From NCBI RefSeq assembly GCF_030373245.1, contig NZ_JAUCZF010000002.1, positions 372,001 to 436,000 of the forward strand: a DNA stretch of 64,000 nt, given 5' to 3'. Below are positions 25,614 to 34,937 of the stretch, piece after piece. Both the position numbers and the translations under genes were made by a program. A model generated the notes under the pieces. The model was not told the origin of the DNA and did no database searches. It was given only the letters and a program-made list of their open reading frames with translations. The DNA comes from Hydrogenophaga sp. (GTDB lineage: Bacteria; Pseudomonadota; Gammaproteobacteria; Burkholderiales; Burkholderiaceae_C). How positions within the stretch are numbered: the stretch's first letter is position 1; every line of letters starts with the position of its first letter.

Positions 25614-26219
25614 ATGAAACGTTTGCTCAGCCTGTTCGCTTTGCTGGTCTCCCCCTTGGCGAGCCATGCGATCGAAGAGCCCGCCTACGCGGTGGAGCGC
25701 GAATGGGCGGGCGTGGAGATCCGCACGTACCAGCCCTATGTGGTGGCCGAGGTGGTGGTGCCGGGCCCGGCCGACCAGGCGTCTTCGGAGGCCTTTCCCA
25801 TTCTGGCGGGCTACATCTTCGGCAAGAACCAGGGAGAACGCCGCATGGCCATGACGGCGCCGGTCACGCAGGCGGCCGAGCCCGTGAAGATGGCGATGAC
25901 GGCGCCAGTCACGCAAAGCGCGCAGGGCAGCGAGTTTCGGGTGCAGTTCGTGCTGCCCAGTGGCATCACCCTGGCCAACGCACCTCTGCCCGAAGACGCG
26001 CGGGTGCAGTTGCGTGAGGTACCGGCTTCGCGCGTGGCCGTGATCCGCTATTCGGGCCTCTGGTCGCAAAGCAATTACGACGAGCATCTGGCGCTGCTGC
26101 AGACGGCGCTGCGCGAGGCGCAGCAACCCTGGGTGGGCGAACCGGTGCTCTCGCGCTACAACCCGCCTTTCACGCCGTGGTTTCTTCGGCGCAACGAGAT
26201 CTGGCTGAACCTGCCCTGA
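25614..26219 (+). CDS. SOUL family heme-binding protein
   Basis: A 201-residue exported protein with a signal peptide at residues 1-19 (ends SHA). The SOUL/HBP fold is shown by EEPAYAVEREWAGVEIRTYQ, FPILAGYIFGKNQGERRMAM, the duplicated phrase MAMTAPVTQ (twice within 30 residues, usual for this family) and a C-terminal SRYNPPFTPWFLRRNEIWL. Members bind heme or related tetrapyrroles weakly; the physiological role in bacteria is unclear. It starts with an ATG at 25614 and is followed by creB after a gap of 88 bp on the same strand. Confidence 0.9.
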   Translation: MKRLLSLFALLVSPLASHAIEEPAYAVEREWAGVEIRTYQPYVVAEVVVPGPADQASSEAFPILAGYIFGKNQGERRMAMTAPVTQAAEPVKMAMTAPVTQSAQGSEFRVQFVLPSGITLANAPLPEDARVQLREVPASRVAVIRYSGLWSQSNYDEHLALLQTALREAQQPWVGEPVLSRYNPPFTPWFLRRNEIWLNLP

Positions 26220-26307
26220 TCCTGAGGGGCAGCCGCGCTGGCTTCGCGCGTGTGCGGCTGACGTTGAAGGACGTCCTATCATCGGCGGACGTTCTGGACG
26301 CCAAGCC

Positions 26308-27024
26308 ATGCCGCACCACATCCTGCTGCTCGAAGACGAACCGGCGATTGCCGACACCTTGCTCTATGCCCTGCGCGGCGAAGGCTTCGAGGTGACCCAT
26401 GTGCGTCTGGTGTCGGACGCGCTGCGCGCGTTCGGCGACCGGGCGCCTGACCTCGCCATCCTCGATGTGGGCGTACCCGACGGCAACGGCTTCGATGTGT
26501 GCCGAGCGATCCGAAAGACCAGCGATCTGCCCATTGTTTTTCTCACTGCGCGTGGAGAGGAAATCGACCGCGTGCTGGGTCTGGAACTGGGCGGTGACGA
26601 CTACGTGACCAAGCCGTTTTCTCCGCGCGAAGTGTGTGCCCGCGTGCGCGCCATTCTGCGGCGAAGCGCCAACGGGGCTGGCCTGCCGCGGGCCAGGGAA
26701 AGCGCCCCGCCATCCGGGGCGCCGGGGTCTGACGCCGTGCTGGCGCTCGACGAGGAGGCGCAACGCGTGGCCTGTCTGGGCGAATGGCTGGCGCTCACCC
26801 GCTACGAATTCCTGTTGCTCGCCACCCTGCTGAAGCGTCCCGAGCGCATCTTCTCGCGCAGCGAACTGATGGACCTGGTGTGGGCCGATGCGCCCGACAC
26901 GGCCGAGCGCACGGTGGATGCCCACATCAAGCTGCTGCGCGCCAAGCTTCGCGAGCGAGGCGCTTCGCCCGATCTGATCCAGACCCACCGCAACATGGGC
27001 TATTCCGTTCAGCGGTCTTCCTGA
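26308..27024 (+). CDS. creB: CreB response regulator (OmpR/PhoB family)
   Basis: A 238-residue response regulator. The receiver domain has Asp9-Glu11 (LLLEDEPAI), phosphoacceptor Asp53 (AILDVGVPDGNG), Thr80 and Lys102 (VTKPFSP). The C-terminal winged helix includes LTRYEFLLLATLLKRPERIFSR and RTVDAHIKLLRAKLRE. An unusual proline- and glycine-rich linker of about 20 residues joins the domains. The assignment to CreB rests on the receiver sequence (LDVGVPDGNGFDVCR) and on creC and creD directly downstream. It should bind cre-tag repeats such as those before creD. Confidence 0.93.
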   Translation: MPHHILLLEDEPAIADTLLYALRGEGFEVTHVRLVSDALRAFGDRAPDLAILDVGVPDGNGFDVCRAIRKTSDLPIVFLTARGEEIDRVLGLELGGDDYVTKPFSPREVCARVRAILRRSANGAGLPRARESAPPSGAPGSDAVLALDEEAQRVACLGEWLALTRYEFLLLATLLKRPERIFSRSELMDLVWADAPDTAERTVDAHIKLLRAKLRERGASPDLIQTHRNMGYSVQRSS

Positions 27025-27027
27025 GCC

Positions 27028-28473
27028 ATGCGCATCGGACTTCGCCTGCTGTTGGGTTTTTTCCTGGTGCTGGGGCTGGCGCTGTTTGTGGTGCTGCGCA
27101 TTTTTCTGGAAGAAGTGAAGCCCGGCACCCGCCTGGCCATGGAAGACAGCCTCGTCGATACGGCTTACGCCCTGGCCCAGTTGGCCACGCCCGAGATGGT
27201 CGCCGGTACGCTGCCGAACGGCAACTTTGCGCAGGCCATGCTGGCTTACAACGCGGTTCGGCCAGAAGCCAATATCTGGGGTTTTCGCAAAGAGCAGGTC
27301 GACAGCCGCGTAACCATCGTCAACGCGCAGGGCATTGTGGTGTTTGATTCGCAGCAGCTGGCGCTGGGGCAAGACCATTCGCGCTGGAACGACGTGGTCA
27401 GAACGCTGCGCGGCGAGTACGGCGCGCGCTCCAGCGCGGTCAGCCCCGATGACCCGGACAACACGGTGATGCACGTGGCCGCGCCCATTCGCGATGGGTC
27501 CCGCATCATCGGCGCGCTCACCGTCTCGCGCGCCAACCAGAGCCTGGAGCCCTACATTGCGCGCAGCCAGCAGCGCATCTTGCGCTGGTCGTGGGGCTTG
27601 CTGGGCGGCGCGCTGCTGCTGGGGCTGGTGTTCAGCTGGTGGATGGCCAGCTCGCTGTCGCGCCTGCAGCGCTATGCGCAGGCGGTGGCGCGCGGTGAGC
27701 GCGTGAGCCTGCCCGCCATGGGGCGCCTCAGCGGCAATACCGAATTCAGCGATCTCGCGCGCGCCCTGGAGCGCATGCGCGAGAAGCTTGAAGACAAGGC
27801 CTACGTGGAAAACTACGTGCACACGCTCACGCACGAGCTCAAGAGCCCGCTGGCCGCCATGCGCGGCGCGGCCGAGCTGCTGCAGGAGCCCATGGCGGAG
27901 GCCGACCGCCAGCGCTTTGCCGGCAACATCGAGCGCCAGACGCTGCGCCTGCAGGCGCTGGTGGACAAGCTGCTCAACCTGGCCGAGGTGGAGCAGATGC
28001 GCCAGCTCAGCAACAGCGAGCCAGTCGACCTGGTGGCGCTGACTGAAGAAGTCGTGCAGGCGCTGGAGCCGCGCTGGCGCCTCAAGGTCCTGCAATTTTC
28101 CTGTGCGCTGGGCAACGAGCCGGTCCGGGTGCGCGGTGACCGCTTCCTGCTCGCGCAGGCGATGCGCAACCTGATCGACAACGCCATCGACTTCTCGCCC
28201 CAGGGTGGTCACATCACCTGCACACTCACCCAAGATGCTGGCGGTTGGGTGACCTGGTCGCTGCGCGATGAAGGTACCGGCGTGCCCGACTACGCCCTCG
28301 ACCGCGTGTTTGAGCGCTTCTATTCGCTGCCGCGCAGCGACACACAGGAAAAGAGCTCGGGTCTGGGCCTGTGTTTGGTGAAAGAGGTGAGCGATTTGCA
28401 CGGCGCGCAGGTGCGGGTGGACAACGTGGACCATCCGCGCGGCTGCCTGGCCACCTGGCGTTTTCCCGCCTGA
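27028..28473 (+). CDS. creC: CreC sensor histidine kinase
   Basis: A 481-residue membrane kinase, the partner of CreB, three bases downstream of it. Two helices (residues 5-24 and 187-208) flank a periplasmic sensor region. A HAMP segment leads to the phosphoacceptor His269 in THELKSPLAAMRGAAELL. The ATPase part has NLIDNAIDFSP (N box), RDEGTGVPD (G1) and KSSGLGLCLVKEVSDLHG (G2). In E. coli CreC responds to growth on minimal media and to metabolic state; in Aeromonas and Pseudomonas the equivalent pair reacts to beta-lactam stress. Confidence 0.94.
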   Translation: MRIGLRLLLGFFLVLGLALFVVLRIFLEEVKPGTRLAMEDSLVDTAYALAQLATPEMVAGTLPNGNFAQAMLAYNAVRPEANIWGFRKEQVDSRVTIVNAQGIVVFDSQQLALGQDHSRWNDVVRTLRGEYGARSSAVSPDDPDNTVMHVAAPIRDGSRIIGALTVSRANQSLEPYIARSQQRILRWSWGLLGGALLLGLVFSWWMASSLSRLQRYAQAVARGERVSLPAMGRLSGNTEFSDLARALERMREKLEDKAYVENYVHTLTHELKSPLAAMRGAAELLQEPMAEADRQRFAGNIERQTLRLQALVDKLLNLAEVEQMRQLSNSEPVDLVALTEEVVQALEPRWRLKVLQFSCALGNEPVRVRGDRFLLAQAMRNLIDNAIDFSPQGGHITCTLTQDAGGWVTWSLRDEGTGVPDYALDRVFERFYSLPRSDTQEKSSGLGLCLVKEVSDLHGAQVRVDNVDHPRGCLATWRFPA

Positions 28474-28509
28474 TTCAAGGCCTTCGGCTTCGAGGCCTTC
28501 AGCGCGCGC

Positions 28510-28525
28510 TTCACACCCACTGCAC
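28510..28525 (+). promoter_or_regulatory. cre-tag-like direct repeat 1 upstream of creD
   Basis: TTCAC, six bases, then TGCAC. The CreB (BlrA) recognition tag is TTCAC-N6-TTCAC, so the second half differs by one base. It is 93 bp before the creD start codon. Confidence 0.55.
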
Positions 28526-28540
28526 AAAAAAGCGGGTAGG

Positions 28541-28556
28541 TGCACACGCGCTGCAC
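28541..28556 (+). promoter_or_regulatory. cre-tag-like direct repeat 2 upstream of creD
   Basis: TGCAC-N6-TGCAC, with the same 11-base period as repeat 1 and 31 bp from it (about three helical turns). Together the two suggest tandem CreB binding before creD. Confidence 0.5.
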
Positions 28557-28617
28557 GTCCGGCGCACAAGCGGTCTCCACACTGGCGGCGTTTCCCCGTC
28601 AAACCCTGGAGTCCCTC

Positions 28618-30006
28618 GTGAACAAACATCCTTTGCTGAGCAAACTGCTGATCATTGGCTTTCTGATGGCGCTGCTGGCCATTCCCCTGGCCTTCGTTCG
28701 CGAAGCCATCGCCGAGCGCACCGCCTACCGCGACAGCGCCACCAGCGAGGTGGCCCGCGCCCACGCGGGTCCGCAGACCATCACCGGGCCGGTGCTCTGG
28801 CTGCCCTACACCGAGACCTTTCTGCGCACCGTGAAGGTCGATGGCAAGGTCGGCGAAACGCGCGAAGAACTGGTGACCGAAGAACGGGTGTCCATCCAGT
28901 TTCCCAAGACCCTCAACACCACCGGTCAGCTCGCCACCGAAACCCGCCTGCGCGGCATCTTCCCGGTCACGGTGTACACCAGCCAGCACGCCAGCACCGG
29001 CCGCTTTGTCTGGACCGAGATCAGCCCCAGGCACCGCAGTGGCCAGATCGCACTGGGTCAGCCGCTGCTGCTCATGGGGGTGAGCGATGCGCGCGGCCTG
29101 CTGAGCGCGCCCCAACTGCGCCTGGCTGGCAGCGTGCTGCCGGTGGGCCAGGCACCGCGCAGTGCCCCGCTGCCACTGGCCGCTCGGGTGGACATGGCCC
29201 AGCTCAAGCCGGGCGCGGTGCTGGACTTTGACCTCAAGTTCGACCTGGCCGGTACCGGCAGCATCGGCTGGGTGCCGCTGGCCGACGAGAACAGCGTCAC
29301 CCTCACATCGCCCTGGCCACACCCGAGTTTTGGTGGCGACTTCTTGCCACGCCAGCGCAGCGTCAGCGCCAGCGGGTTTGAGGCCACCTGGCGCGTCACC
29401 TCGCTCTCCAGCCAGGCGCAAGCGCAGTTCGGCCAGCGGGGTGAGCACGCCTCGGTGCCCGAGCAGTTCTCGGTGTCGCTCGGCAACCCGGTGGATGTGT
29501 ACCGCCTCAATGAGCGCGCCACCAAATACGCCAGCATGTTCATCGTGCTCACCTTCGCCGCCTTCTTCGTGCTGGAGATGGTCAAGCGCTGGCGCATCCA
29601 CCCCATGCAATACCTCATGATTGGCGCTGCGCTGGTGCTGTTCTTCCTGCTGTTGCTGTCGCTTTCAGAGCAGATCGGTTTCTTGAGCGCCTACCTCATC
29701 GCCAGCATCGCCTGCATCGCACTGCTGGGGCATTACCTGCGCCACGTGCTCGGTGGCTGGCGCCCCGGCCTGGCCATGAGCAGCCTGCTGGTGGCGCTGT
29801 ACGGTGTGCTTTACGGCATCCTGGTGTCGGAAGACAACGCGCTCATGATGGGCTCGCTGCTGCTGTTCGGCGTGCTCGCCGCCATCATGATGGCCACCCG
29901 CAAGATCGACTGGTACAGCGTGCTCAAGACCGATAGCGCTGCGGCGCCCAATCCGGCCACGCCGTTCAATACCGCTGCCGCCGCGCCCGGCGCTGTGGGC
30001 AACTGA
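28618..30006 (+). CDS. creD: CreD inner membrane protein
   Basis: A 462-residue inner-membrane protein, the usual target gene of CreBC. It has one N-terminal helix, a large periplasmic domain (about residues 33-305, with RAHAGPQTITGPVLWLPYTE and HPSFGGDFLPRQRSVSASGF) and six C-terminal helices, starting with TKYASMFIVLTFAAFFVLEM. Its level affects colicin resistance in E. coli and envelope homeostasis in others. The start is a GTG at 28618 with GGAG seven bases upstream; it gives the expected N-terminus NKHPLLSKLL. A gap of 144 bp after creC holds the cre-tag-like repeats. Confidence 0.93.
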   Translation: MNKHPLLSKLLIIGFLMALLAIPLAFVREAIAERTAYRDSATSEVARAHAGPQTITGPVLWLPYTETFLRTVKVDGKVGETREELVTEERVSIQFPKTLNTTGQLATETRLRGIFPVTVYTSQHASTGRFVWTEISPRHRSGQIALGQPLLLMGVSDARGLLSAPQLRLAGSVLPVGQAPRSAPLPLAARVDMAQLKPGAVLDFDLKFDLAGTGSIGWVPLADENSVTLTSPWPHPSFGGDFLPRQRSVSASGFEATWRVTSLSSQAQAQFGQRGEHASVPEQFSVSLGNPVDVYRLNERATKYASMFIVLTFAAFFVLEMVKRWRIHPMQYLMIGAALVLFFLLLLSLSEQIGFLSAYLIASIACIALLGHYLRHVLGGWRPGLAMSSLLVALYGVLYGILVSEDNALMMGSLLLFGVLAAIMMATRKIDWYSVLKTDSAAAPNPATPFNTAAAAPGAVGN

Positions 30007-30024
30007 AGCAGGCGGCGCCACATC

Positions 30025-30768
30025 ATGGCCACCTTTCTGCACTTTGCCCCCGCGCTCGCGCTTGCCGTGGCTATGGGGCCGCGGCTCGTTTCCAGGCGGC
30101 TCATGCTGGCCGGCGCGTTTTGCGCCGTACTGCCCGACGCCGATTTCGCATCGGTTGCCTTCGGCTTCGACAGCTACAGCGGCACCTACGGCCACCGCGG
30201 GTTCACCCACTCCCTGGGCTTTGCCCTACTGCTCGGTGTGCTCGGCGCCATGGCCTCTGGCCCCACCGGCCGCCAGCGCCTCACGGCGGCGGTCTTCATC
30301 GCCCTGTGCACCGCATCGCACCCCTTGCTGGACGGGCTGATGGACCGCGGCATCTGCAACGCCTGGGCCTGGCCACTGGACGGCGCGCGCCACTGCCTGG
30401 CTTGGCGCCCTGTGCCCACGGCCGGCGTCAACCTCTTCGGCTGGGACCGGCTCGCGCGCGAGGCGCTCTGGCTGGGGGTGCCGCTGCTCCTGCTGGCCCA
30501 TGCTGGCATGACCCTTCGGCAACTTGGGCCGCGCTGGTGGAGAACAAGCCCGAGGTGGCGCCGCGCCAAGGCGGCCAACCGACAAGCGCCGCGCACATTG
30601 GCGCCACCTGTGTTCGCAGCTGACTTGGAACATGGTCACCTAGCGCAGACCGTGGCCGCTGCGCGAGCCTCCGGCGGCTGGGCCGGCAGCATCAACACCG
30701 AGCGAACCCGCCGCCGAACCGCCATGCGCGCCGTGGGTGCGGCCTGGGTTCGGAAAGCGGTGGTGTGA
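30025..30768 (+). CDS. YdjM-like inner membrane metal-dependent hydrolase
   Basis: A 247-residue membrane protein of the YdjM/DUF457 family. Motifs are PDADF near residue 38, YGHRGFTHSLGFALLLG near residue 55 and TASHPLLDGLMDRG near residue 95; the conserved His and Asp residues suggest a metal site within the membrane part. About four helices end near residue 165. The remaining ~75 residues are basic, low in hydrophobicity and look unlike the family, so the frame may have been extended past an original stop. It begins 18 bp after creD and could be co-transcribed. Confidence 0.8.
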   Translation: MATFLHFAPALALAVAMGPRLVSRRLMLAGAFCAVLPDADFASVAFGFDSYSGTYGHRGFTHSLGFALLLGVLGAMASGPTGRQRLTAAVFIALCTASHPLLDGLMDRGICNAWAWPLDGARHCLAWRPVPTAGVNLFGWDRLAREALWLGVPLLLLAHAGMTLRQLGPRWWRTSPRWRRAKAANRQAPRTLAPPVFAADLEHGHLAQTVAAARASGGWAGSINTERTRRRTAMRAVGAAWVRKAVV

Positions 30769-31156
30769 GGCGGGTGGTGTTGTGAGGCAGGTGGTGGAGC
30801 ACCGAAGTTTGACGGCCTGATGGTTGGGTGGCTTGCGGCAAAAGCCTCTATGCACCCAACGCGTGCCGACCGTTCTAGCCTGGGTGCAGCCGGGGGGTGC
30901 TCAGGACCCAACCTCAGCTGCCACAAAAAAATGCCTGCCGTTGCTCGTCTGCCAGTCGGTCGACAGTTGCACCTTCAGCCGCGTTCACTCAACAGCGATG
31001 AACCCAACGGAGGGGCCGGGCGATTGCTGGCTGATGAGGCCACCAACTCTTCGCGCAGCGCTGCAGCCCAACAAGCGTACTTTTCGCATCCTCAAAAGTG
31101 GAGATGGCAAAAAGTCAGCGGCCGCAGTACAAAGCAGAAAAACGTGAGGTGCCTTC
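30769..31156. other. 388-bp gap without a gene
   Basis: No convincing coding sequence. It holds a hairpin (30823-30860, GTTGGGT with ACCCAAC), a short segment related to one at 35029, and GTGAGGT just before the next gene that can act as its ribosome site. Confidence 0.6.
30989..31039 (+). repeat. Segment related to 35029-35079, copy A
   Basis: 36 of 51 bases match the segment at 35029-35079 without gaps, including a run of ten at the left end. Both translate in one frame to NSDEP followed by RLL and a Glu, so they may be remnants of the same coding element. Confidence 0.4.
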
Positions 31157-31849
31157 ATGATGAGCGTCAGTACCCCCAAGCACGCGGAAATCAACGAGCG
31201 CACGATGAAGCTGATCGTCGGGCTCATCGCAATCGTGATCGCTTCGGCAACCAGCATGGTGTCGACACTGGGCGAACCACTGACCTCCATCAGCGAGTCC
31301 TATTTCGCGGGGGACTGGTCGCGCAACATCTTCGTCGGCTTCCTTTTTGCGATCTCCGCCTTCCTGTTGTCGTACAACGGTCAAACGGCTGTGCACAAGG
31401 TTTTGTCCCGCGTCGCGGCTGTGGCTGGGGTGGGCGTGGCCATGTTTCCCTGCAAATGCCGTGGAGACCTGGAGATCATTCCCTACGTTCACTATGTGTC
31501 GGCGGCCGTGATGTTTGTGATCCTGGCCTACTTCTGCATGGAGTTTTATCGACATGCCAAGGGCAAAGGGCATCCTCAGGCCCATGTTCGTGCGCTCATC
31601 TACTTGGCTTGCTTCTGGGCGATGGTGGTCTCGATGGTGCTCTTGCTGGTCAACGGGATCTGGGGTGCCGATCTGGGCTGGAATGTCAGCGCACCCCGTT
31701 TGGTCTTTTACGGGGAGGCGACGGCACTGCTTGCCTTCGGCATTTGCTGGCTGGTCGCCAGTCGAGTCCTACCCGTGTTGACTCGTCCCGACGAGCGTCA
31801 TCATCTGATCGGTGAAGATGCCGAAAGCAGCATTGAGCCCAAGGCTTGA
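31157..31849 (+). CDS. Six-helix hypothetical membrane protein (DUF998-like)
   Basis: A 230-residue membrane protein with six predicted helices. The arrangement ISESYFAGDWSRNIFVGFLF followed by AISAFLLSYNG and then an HYVSAAVMFVILAYFCMEF segment resembles DUF998-like or Frag1/DRAM-like membrane proteins, whose function is unknown. A second start at 31160 is equally possible. It stands alone between long non-coding stretches in a region of lower GC than the rest of the window, so acquisition is possible. Its C-terminus is soluble and acidic. Confidence 0.75.
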   Translation: MMSVSTPKHAEINERTMKLIVGLIAIVIASATSMVSTLGEPLTSISESYFAGDWSRNIFVGFLFAISAFLLSYNGQTAVHKVLSRVAAVAGVGVAMFPCKCRGDLEIIPYVHYVSAAVMFVILAYFCMEFYRHAKGKGHPQAHVRALIYLACFWAMVVSMVLLLVNGIWGADLGWNVSAPRLVFYGEATALLAFGICWLVASRVLPVLTRPDERHHLIGEDAESSIEPKA

Positions 31850-32351
31850 TCGTCTCCAGATTTGAGCTTCACCGCGTTTGAAAAAAATCACCCTTGCAGG
31901 ACGTAGCCCAGAGAAGCACATCAAGCCGCTGGCGATACGCAAGTTTGGCTTCCCGAGACACCAGACGACGCCTACGAACGCTCGCAGGTGAGCAGGCGAG
32001 ATCCGACGCCGGCAGGTGTCGGCCAGGAGTGACGCCAGTCTCATGGGGAAACAGAAACTCTTCATACCTCACGTTTGCCTGCTTGATCTAAGCCTGCAGC
32101 GCCTTCCGTGTTCGAGTCTCGATGGGTATTTTGGTGCTCTGACCCTGACCCATCTCTTCAAAGATACAGGCGCTTTACCCCTTTTATCGGGTCATCGTTG
32201 GCCGGCATCTCGGGAATCATTTCCTCAGCGGATTTTCTCGACTCCTACGAAAAAAACTGCCCTCTCAGCAGTTCTCCGAAACCTGGAAGTTTGAAACCGC
32301 AAGTGTGTCACCACTCAACAACTTCCTGAGTGCTCTTTTTTCGAGGAAACG
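31850..32351. other. 502-bp gap without a convincing gene
   Basis: Only short frames occur, none with a family motif or a good ribosome site. GC is lower than in the flanking genes. The right end carries a terminator-like hairpin and the ribosome site GAGGAAAC of the chemoreceptor gene. A degraded gene is possible but cannot be shown. Confidence 0.5.
32312..32341 (+). terminator. Weak terminator-like hairpin directly before the chemoreceptor gene
   Basis: CACTCA and TGAGTG form a six-bp stem with a nine-base loop, followed by CTCTTTTTT. It ends 10 bases before the start codon. It may stop upstream transcription or act as a leader attenuator. Confidence 0.35.
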
Positions 32352-33884
32352 ATGAAAACAACGCTGCGCTTCAGTCTGCGCCTTCTGGTCATGGCAGGCA
32401 TCGCTGCCATTTGTGCTCTGGGTCTTGCGACCGCCGTGGGGAGCTTCTATGCGGAAAAGTCGGTCACTCGTGGCTTTGACGCCAAGGACGTTGTGGCCGA
32501 TATCCTGCCACCGCCGATGTATCTCATTGAGCTGCGCCTACTTCTGAGCCGAGCTGTTGAGGGCACTTTGCCCCTGGCCGATGCCCAGAAAGAGCGCAAT
32601 CGTCTGGTCGGCGAGTATGAAAGTCGAGTCCAACACTGGAGAGACAACCCTCCCTATGGGCTGGAGGCACAGCTGTTGGGCGCACAACATGACGCGGGGC
32701 AGAAGTTGATTACGGCATCTGAAGCTGTGTTGGACTCCCTCGCCACGGGCGACAGGGAGGCCACCCTGGTTGCACTGAAAACCGCACACGCCCTGTACCT
32801 AGAGCATCGCGAGGGTGTCGATGCCACCGTTGTCGTGGCCAGTGCATTTGCGACCGATGCCATTGATAGCTACAACCAGACGACTGAACGGTTGCTCTGG
32901 CTGGTTGGCTTGGTCTTTTTCGGCGCCACAGCGGGCCTGGCGCTGCTTGGAACTTCGGTGTTGCGGAATGTCTTGCGAACGACTGGCGGTGAACCAGCCG
33001 AAGTGGCGCGCATCGCCAACGCCGTGGCCGAGGGTGACTTAACGGTCCAAGTCAGGGTGAGAAGTGGTGACACGACCAGTGTGATGGCGGCGATGAATCG
33101 CATGTGCACTCAGCTGCGAGAGCTGTGCGGCCAGGTCAGTGCCAGCAGCGAAAACATCGCCGCTGGCTCGCATCAGATCGCGGGTGGTAACCGGGATCTG
33201 AGTGCGCGCACCGAACAACAGGCCGCCAATCTTCAGCAAACGGCCTCTGCGATGGATCAGTTCTCTGGCACTGTCAAGACCAGCGCAGACAACGCGCGAA
33301 TCGCCACGCAACTTGCCGTATCAGCCAGTGGGGTGGCTCAGCGTGGTGCGAATGTTGTGAGCAACGTGGTGTCGACCATGGAAGAGATCTCAACCAGCTC
33401 AAAGCGCATTGGGGAAATCACCTCCGTCATCGACAGCATCGCTTTCCAGACCAACATCTTGGCGCTGAACGCTGCCGTGGAGGCAGCACGCGCTGGAGAA
33501 CAGGGACGTGGGTTTGCCGTTGTGGCTGCCGAGGTCAGAAACTTGGCACAACGTTCGGCGGGCGCCGCCAAGGAGATCAACGACCTCATCACACAAAGCG
33601 TGAACGGCGTGAAGGAAGGCACCCAGTTGGTGGCGGACGCAGGCGCCACCATGAAGGACATTGTTGACCAGGTCCAGCGTGTGACCAACCTCATCGGCGA
33701 GATATCCAACGCCACGACCGAGCAGACGCAAGGCGTTGACCTGGTGAGCACGGCTGTGAATCGGCTCGATTCGGCCACACAACAGAATGCCTCTTTGGTG
33801 GAAGAGTCTGCGGCGGCGGCTGACGGACTGATGAGGCAAGCCGACGAGTTGGTGCGTCTGGTGGGCCTTTTCCGCTTGAAGTAG
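32352..33884 (+). CDS. Methyl-accepting chemotaxis protein
   Basis: A 510-residue chemoreceptor. Helix 1 (residues 11-31) and helix 2 (about 178-200) enclose a helical periplasmic domain that contains [16 protein letters not shown] near its start, a feature seen in several beta-proteobacterial receptors of unknown ligand. A HAMP domain follows, then a cytoplasmic coiled coil whose tip has [20 protein letters not shown] and [19 protein letters not shown], the CheA/CheW contact. There is no CheR-binding pentapeptide at the end (it ends LVGLFRLK). No other chemotaxis genes are nearby. Confidence 0.94.
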   Translation: MKTTLRFSLRLLVMAGIAAICALGLATAVGSFYAEKSVTRGFDAKDVVADILPPPMYLIELRLLLSRAVEGTLPLADAQKERNRLVGEYESRVQHWRDNPPYGLEAQLLGAQHDAGQKLITASEAVLDSLATGDREATLVALKTAHALYLEHREGVDATVVVASAFATDAIDSYNQTTERLLWLVGLVFFGATAGLALLGTSVLRNVLRTTGGEPAEVARIANAVAEGDLTVQVRVRSGDTTSVMAAMNRMCTQLRELCGQVSASSENIAAGSHQIAGGNRDLSARTEQQAANLQQTASAMDQFSGTVKTSADNARIATQLAVSASGVAQRGANVVSNVVSTMEEISTSSKRIGEITSVIDSIAFQTNILALNAAVEAARAGEQGRGFAVVAAEVRNLAQRSAGAAKEINDLITQSVNGVKEGTQLVADAGATMKDIVDQVQRVTNLIGEISNATTEQTQGVDLVSTAVNRLDSATQQNASLVEESAAAADGLMRQADELVRLVGLFRLK

Positions 33885-34160
33885 GCCTGAGGGGCGATTC
33901 AGCGACGGGCGACCATTCCCGCTGACGGCTGAGTGCAGTCGGTCAGGTTTTGTTAGTCCCTTCACAGCCGCCGCCGGAATCTGCCACTCCTCATCAGCCA
34001 AGCGAACGACCGCTGGACCTCCAGCGTCGGTCAGTCGGCAGCGATGAGGCACTGCGTGCCGGTCGATCGACTGCTGCGCACCAAGGCGTCCGGCGCTCCG
34101 CAACCCCGTGACGCCCGATCTCGGCTGGCGCTCCAGCGGACGGCCACCGACAATGAGCGG

Positions 34161-34937
34161 ATGGACAAGCTGAGGAATCACGCACGCAGGGTCTTCACCG
34201 GGCTGATGGTTGCGGCTGCGGCAATGGTCACGCCGGCCTACCCGCTCGGGCCTGCGGCGGCGTCGCCTGTGCAGACGCAGGTGCACGCATTCGATGGCCA
34301 CCGTGTCACGCTGGACGTATACCCCGCCGCTGGCCCGCTGCGCGGAGCCGCCATCCTCTCGCACGGCTTCACGCGAAGCCGGCGTACGCTGGCGGGCCAT
34401 GCGCAGGCGCTGGCCGATGCCGGTGTGCTGGTGCTGACGCCAGACCTACCTTGTACCTTCGACTTTCGCTGCAACGCGCGGGCCCTCACTGCCATGGTGG
34501 ACTCGCTGCGTGCAGGCGGTACCTTCGGCGCCCCGGTGGAGGGGGTCATGCTCGTGGGATTTTCCGCGGGCGGGCTGTCGAGTTTGCTGGCGGCGGACAC
34601 GCCAGGCGTGGTCGGCTTCGTGGGTCTGGACCCGTTCGACCGCACGATGCCTGGCGAGACGGAGCGGCTGGGTCTGGCGGCGGCCGGTCGGCTTCGGACC
34701 GAGGCGCTGCTGCTGCGCGCGCCGCCATCGAGCTGCAACGCAGAAGCCGTGGCCGCTTCCTGGGGAGCCGCGCTGCCCGCACTGTGGCGCGACGAACTCA
34801 TCCCAGGCGCTTCGCACTGCGACTTCGAGTCACCAACCGACTGGATCTGCCGCCTGGCGTGCGGAGACACCGACCCGGTGCGCGCAGAGCGGGTGCGCCA
34901 GGAGTTGCTGAACGCCGCAGCACGCTGGATGCGCTGA
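34161..34937 (+). CDS. Secreted alpha/beta hydrolase
   Basis: A 258-residue hydrolase. Residues 1-34 include a hydrophobic signal segment with an alanine-rich end. The fold is shown by AAILSHGFTRSRRTLAGHA (oxyanion loop), the nucleophile elbow GFSAGGLSS with Ser near residue 135 and the late His in IPGASHCDFE. Four cysteines (TFDFRCN, SSCNAE, SHCDFE, ICRLAC) may form disulfides, fitting an exported protein. The substrate is unknown; it is closest in style to dienelactone-hydrolase-like or PET-hydrolase-like esterases. The ATG at 34161 puts the signal peptide at the start. Confidence 0.82.
   Translation: MDKLRNHARRVFTGLMVAAAAMVTPAYPLGPAAASPVQTQVHAFDGHRVTLDVYPAAGPLRGAAILSHGFTRSRRTLAGHAQALADAGVLVLTPDLPCTFDFRCNARALTAMVDSLRAGGTFGAPVEGVMLVGFSAGGLSSLLAADTPGVVGFVGLDPFDRTMPGETERLGLAAAGRLRTEALLLRAPPSSCNAEAVAASWGAALPALWRDELIPGASHCDFESPTDWICRLACGDTDPVRAERVRQELLNAAARWMR

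Noticed and set aside
30823-30860. GTTGGGT ... ACCCAAC pair, possible integron attC site
   Set aside because: In attC the order is RYYYAAC then GTTRRRY. Here it is the reverse, and no integrase or cassette array is present. It is just a hairpin.
32105-32130. TTCGAGTCTCG, resembling a tRNA T-arm
   Set aside because: The flanks do not form a T stem and no acceptor or anticodon arm can be drawn.
33885-34160. Open frame on the minus strand upstream of the secreted hydrolase
   Set aside because: It continues through the antisense of two genes, with no motif or start of its own.
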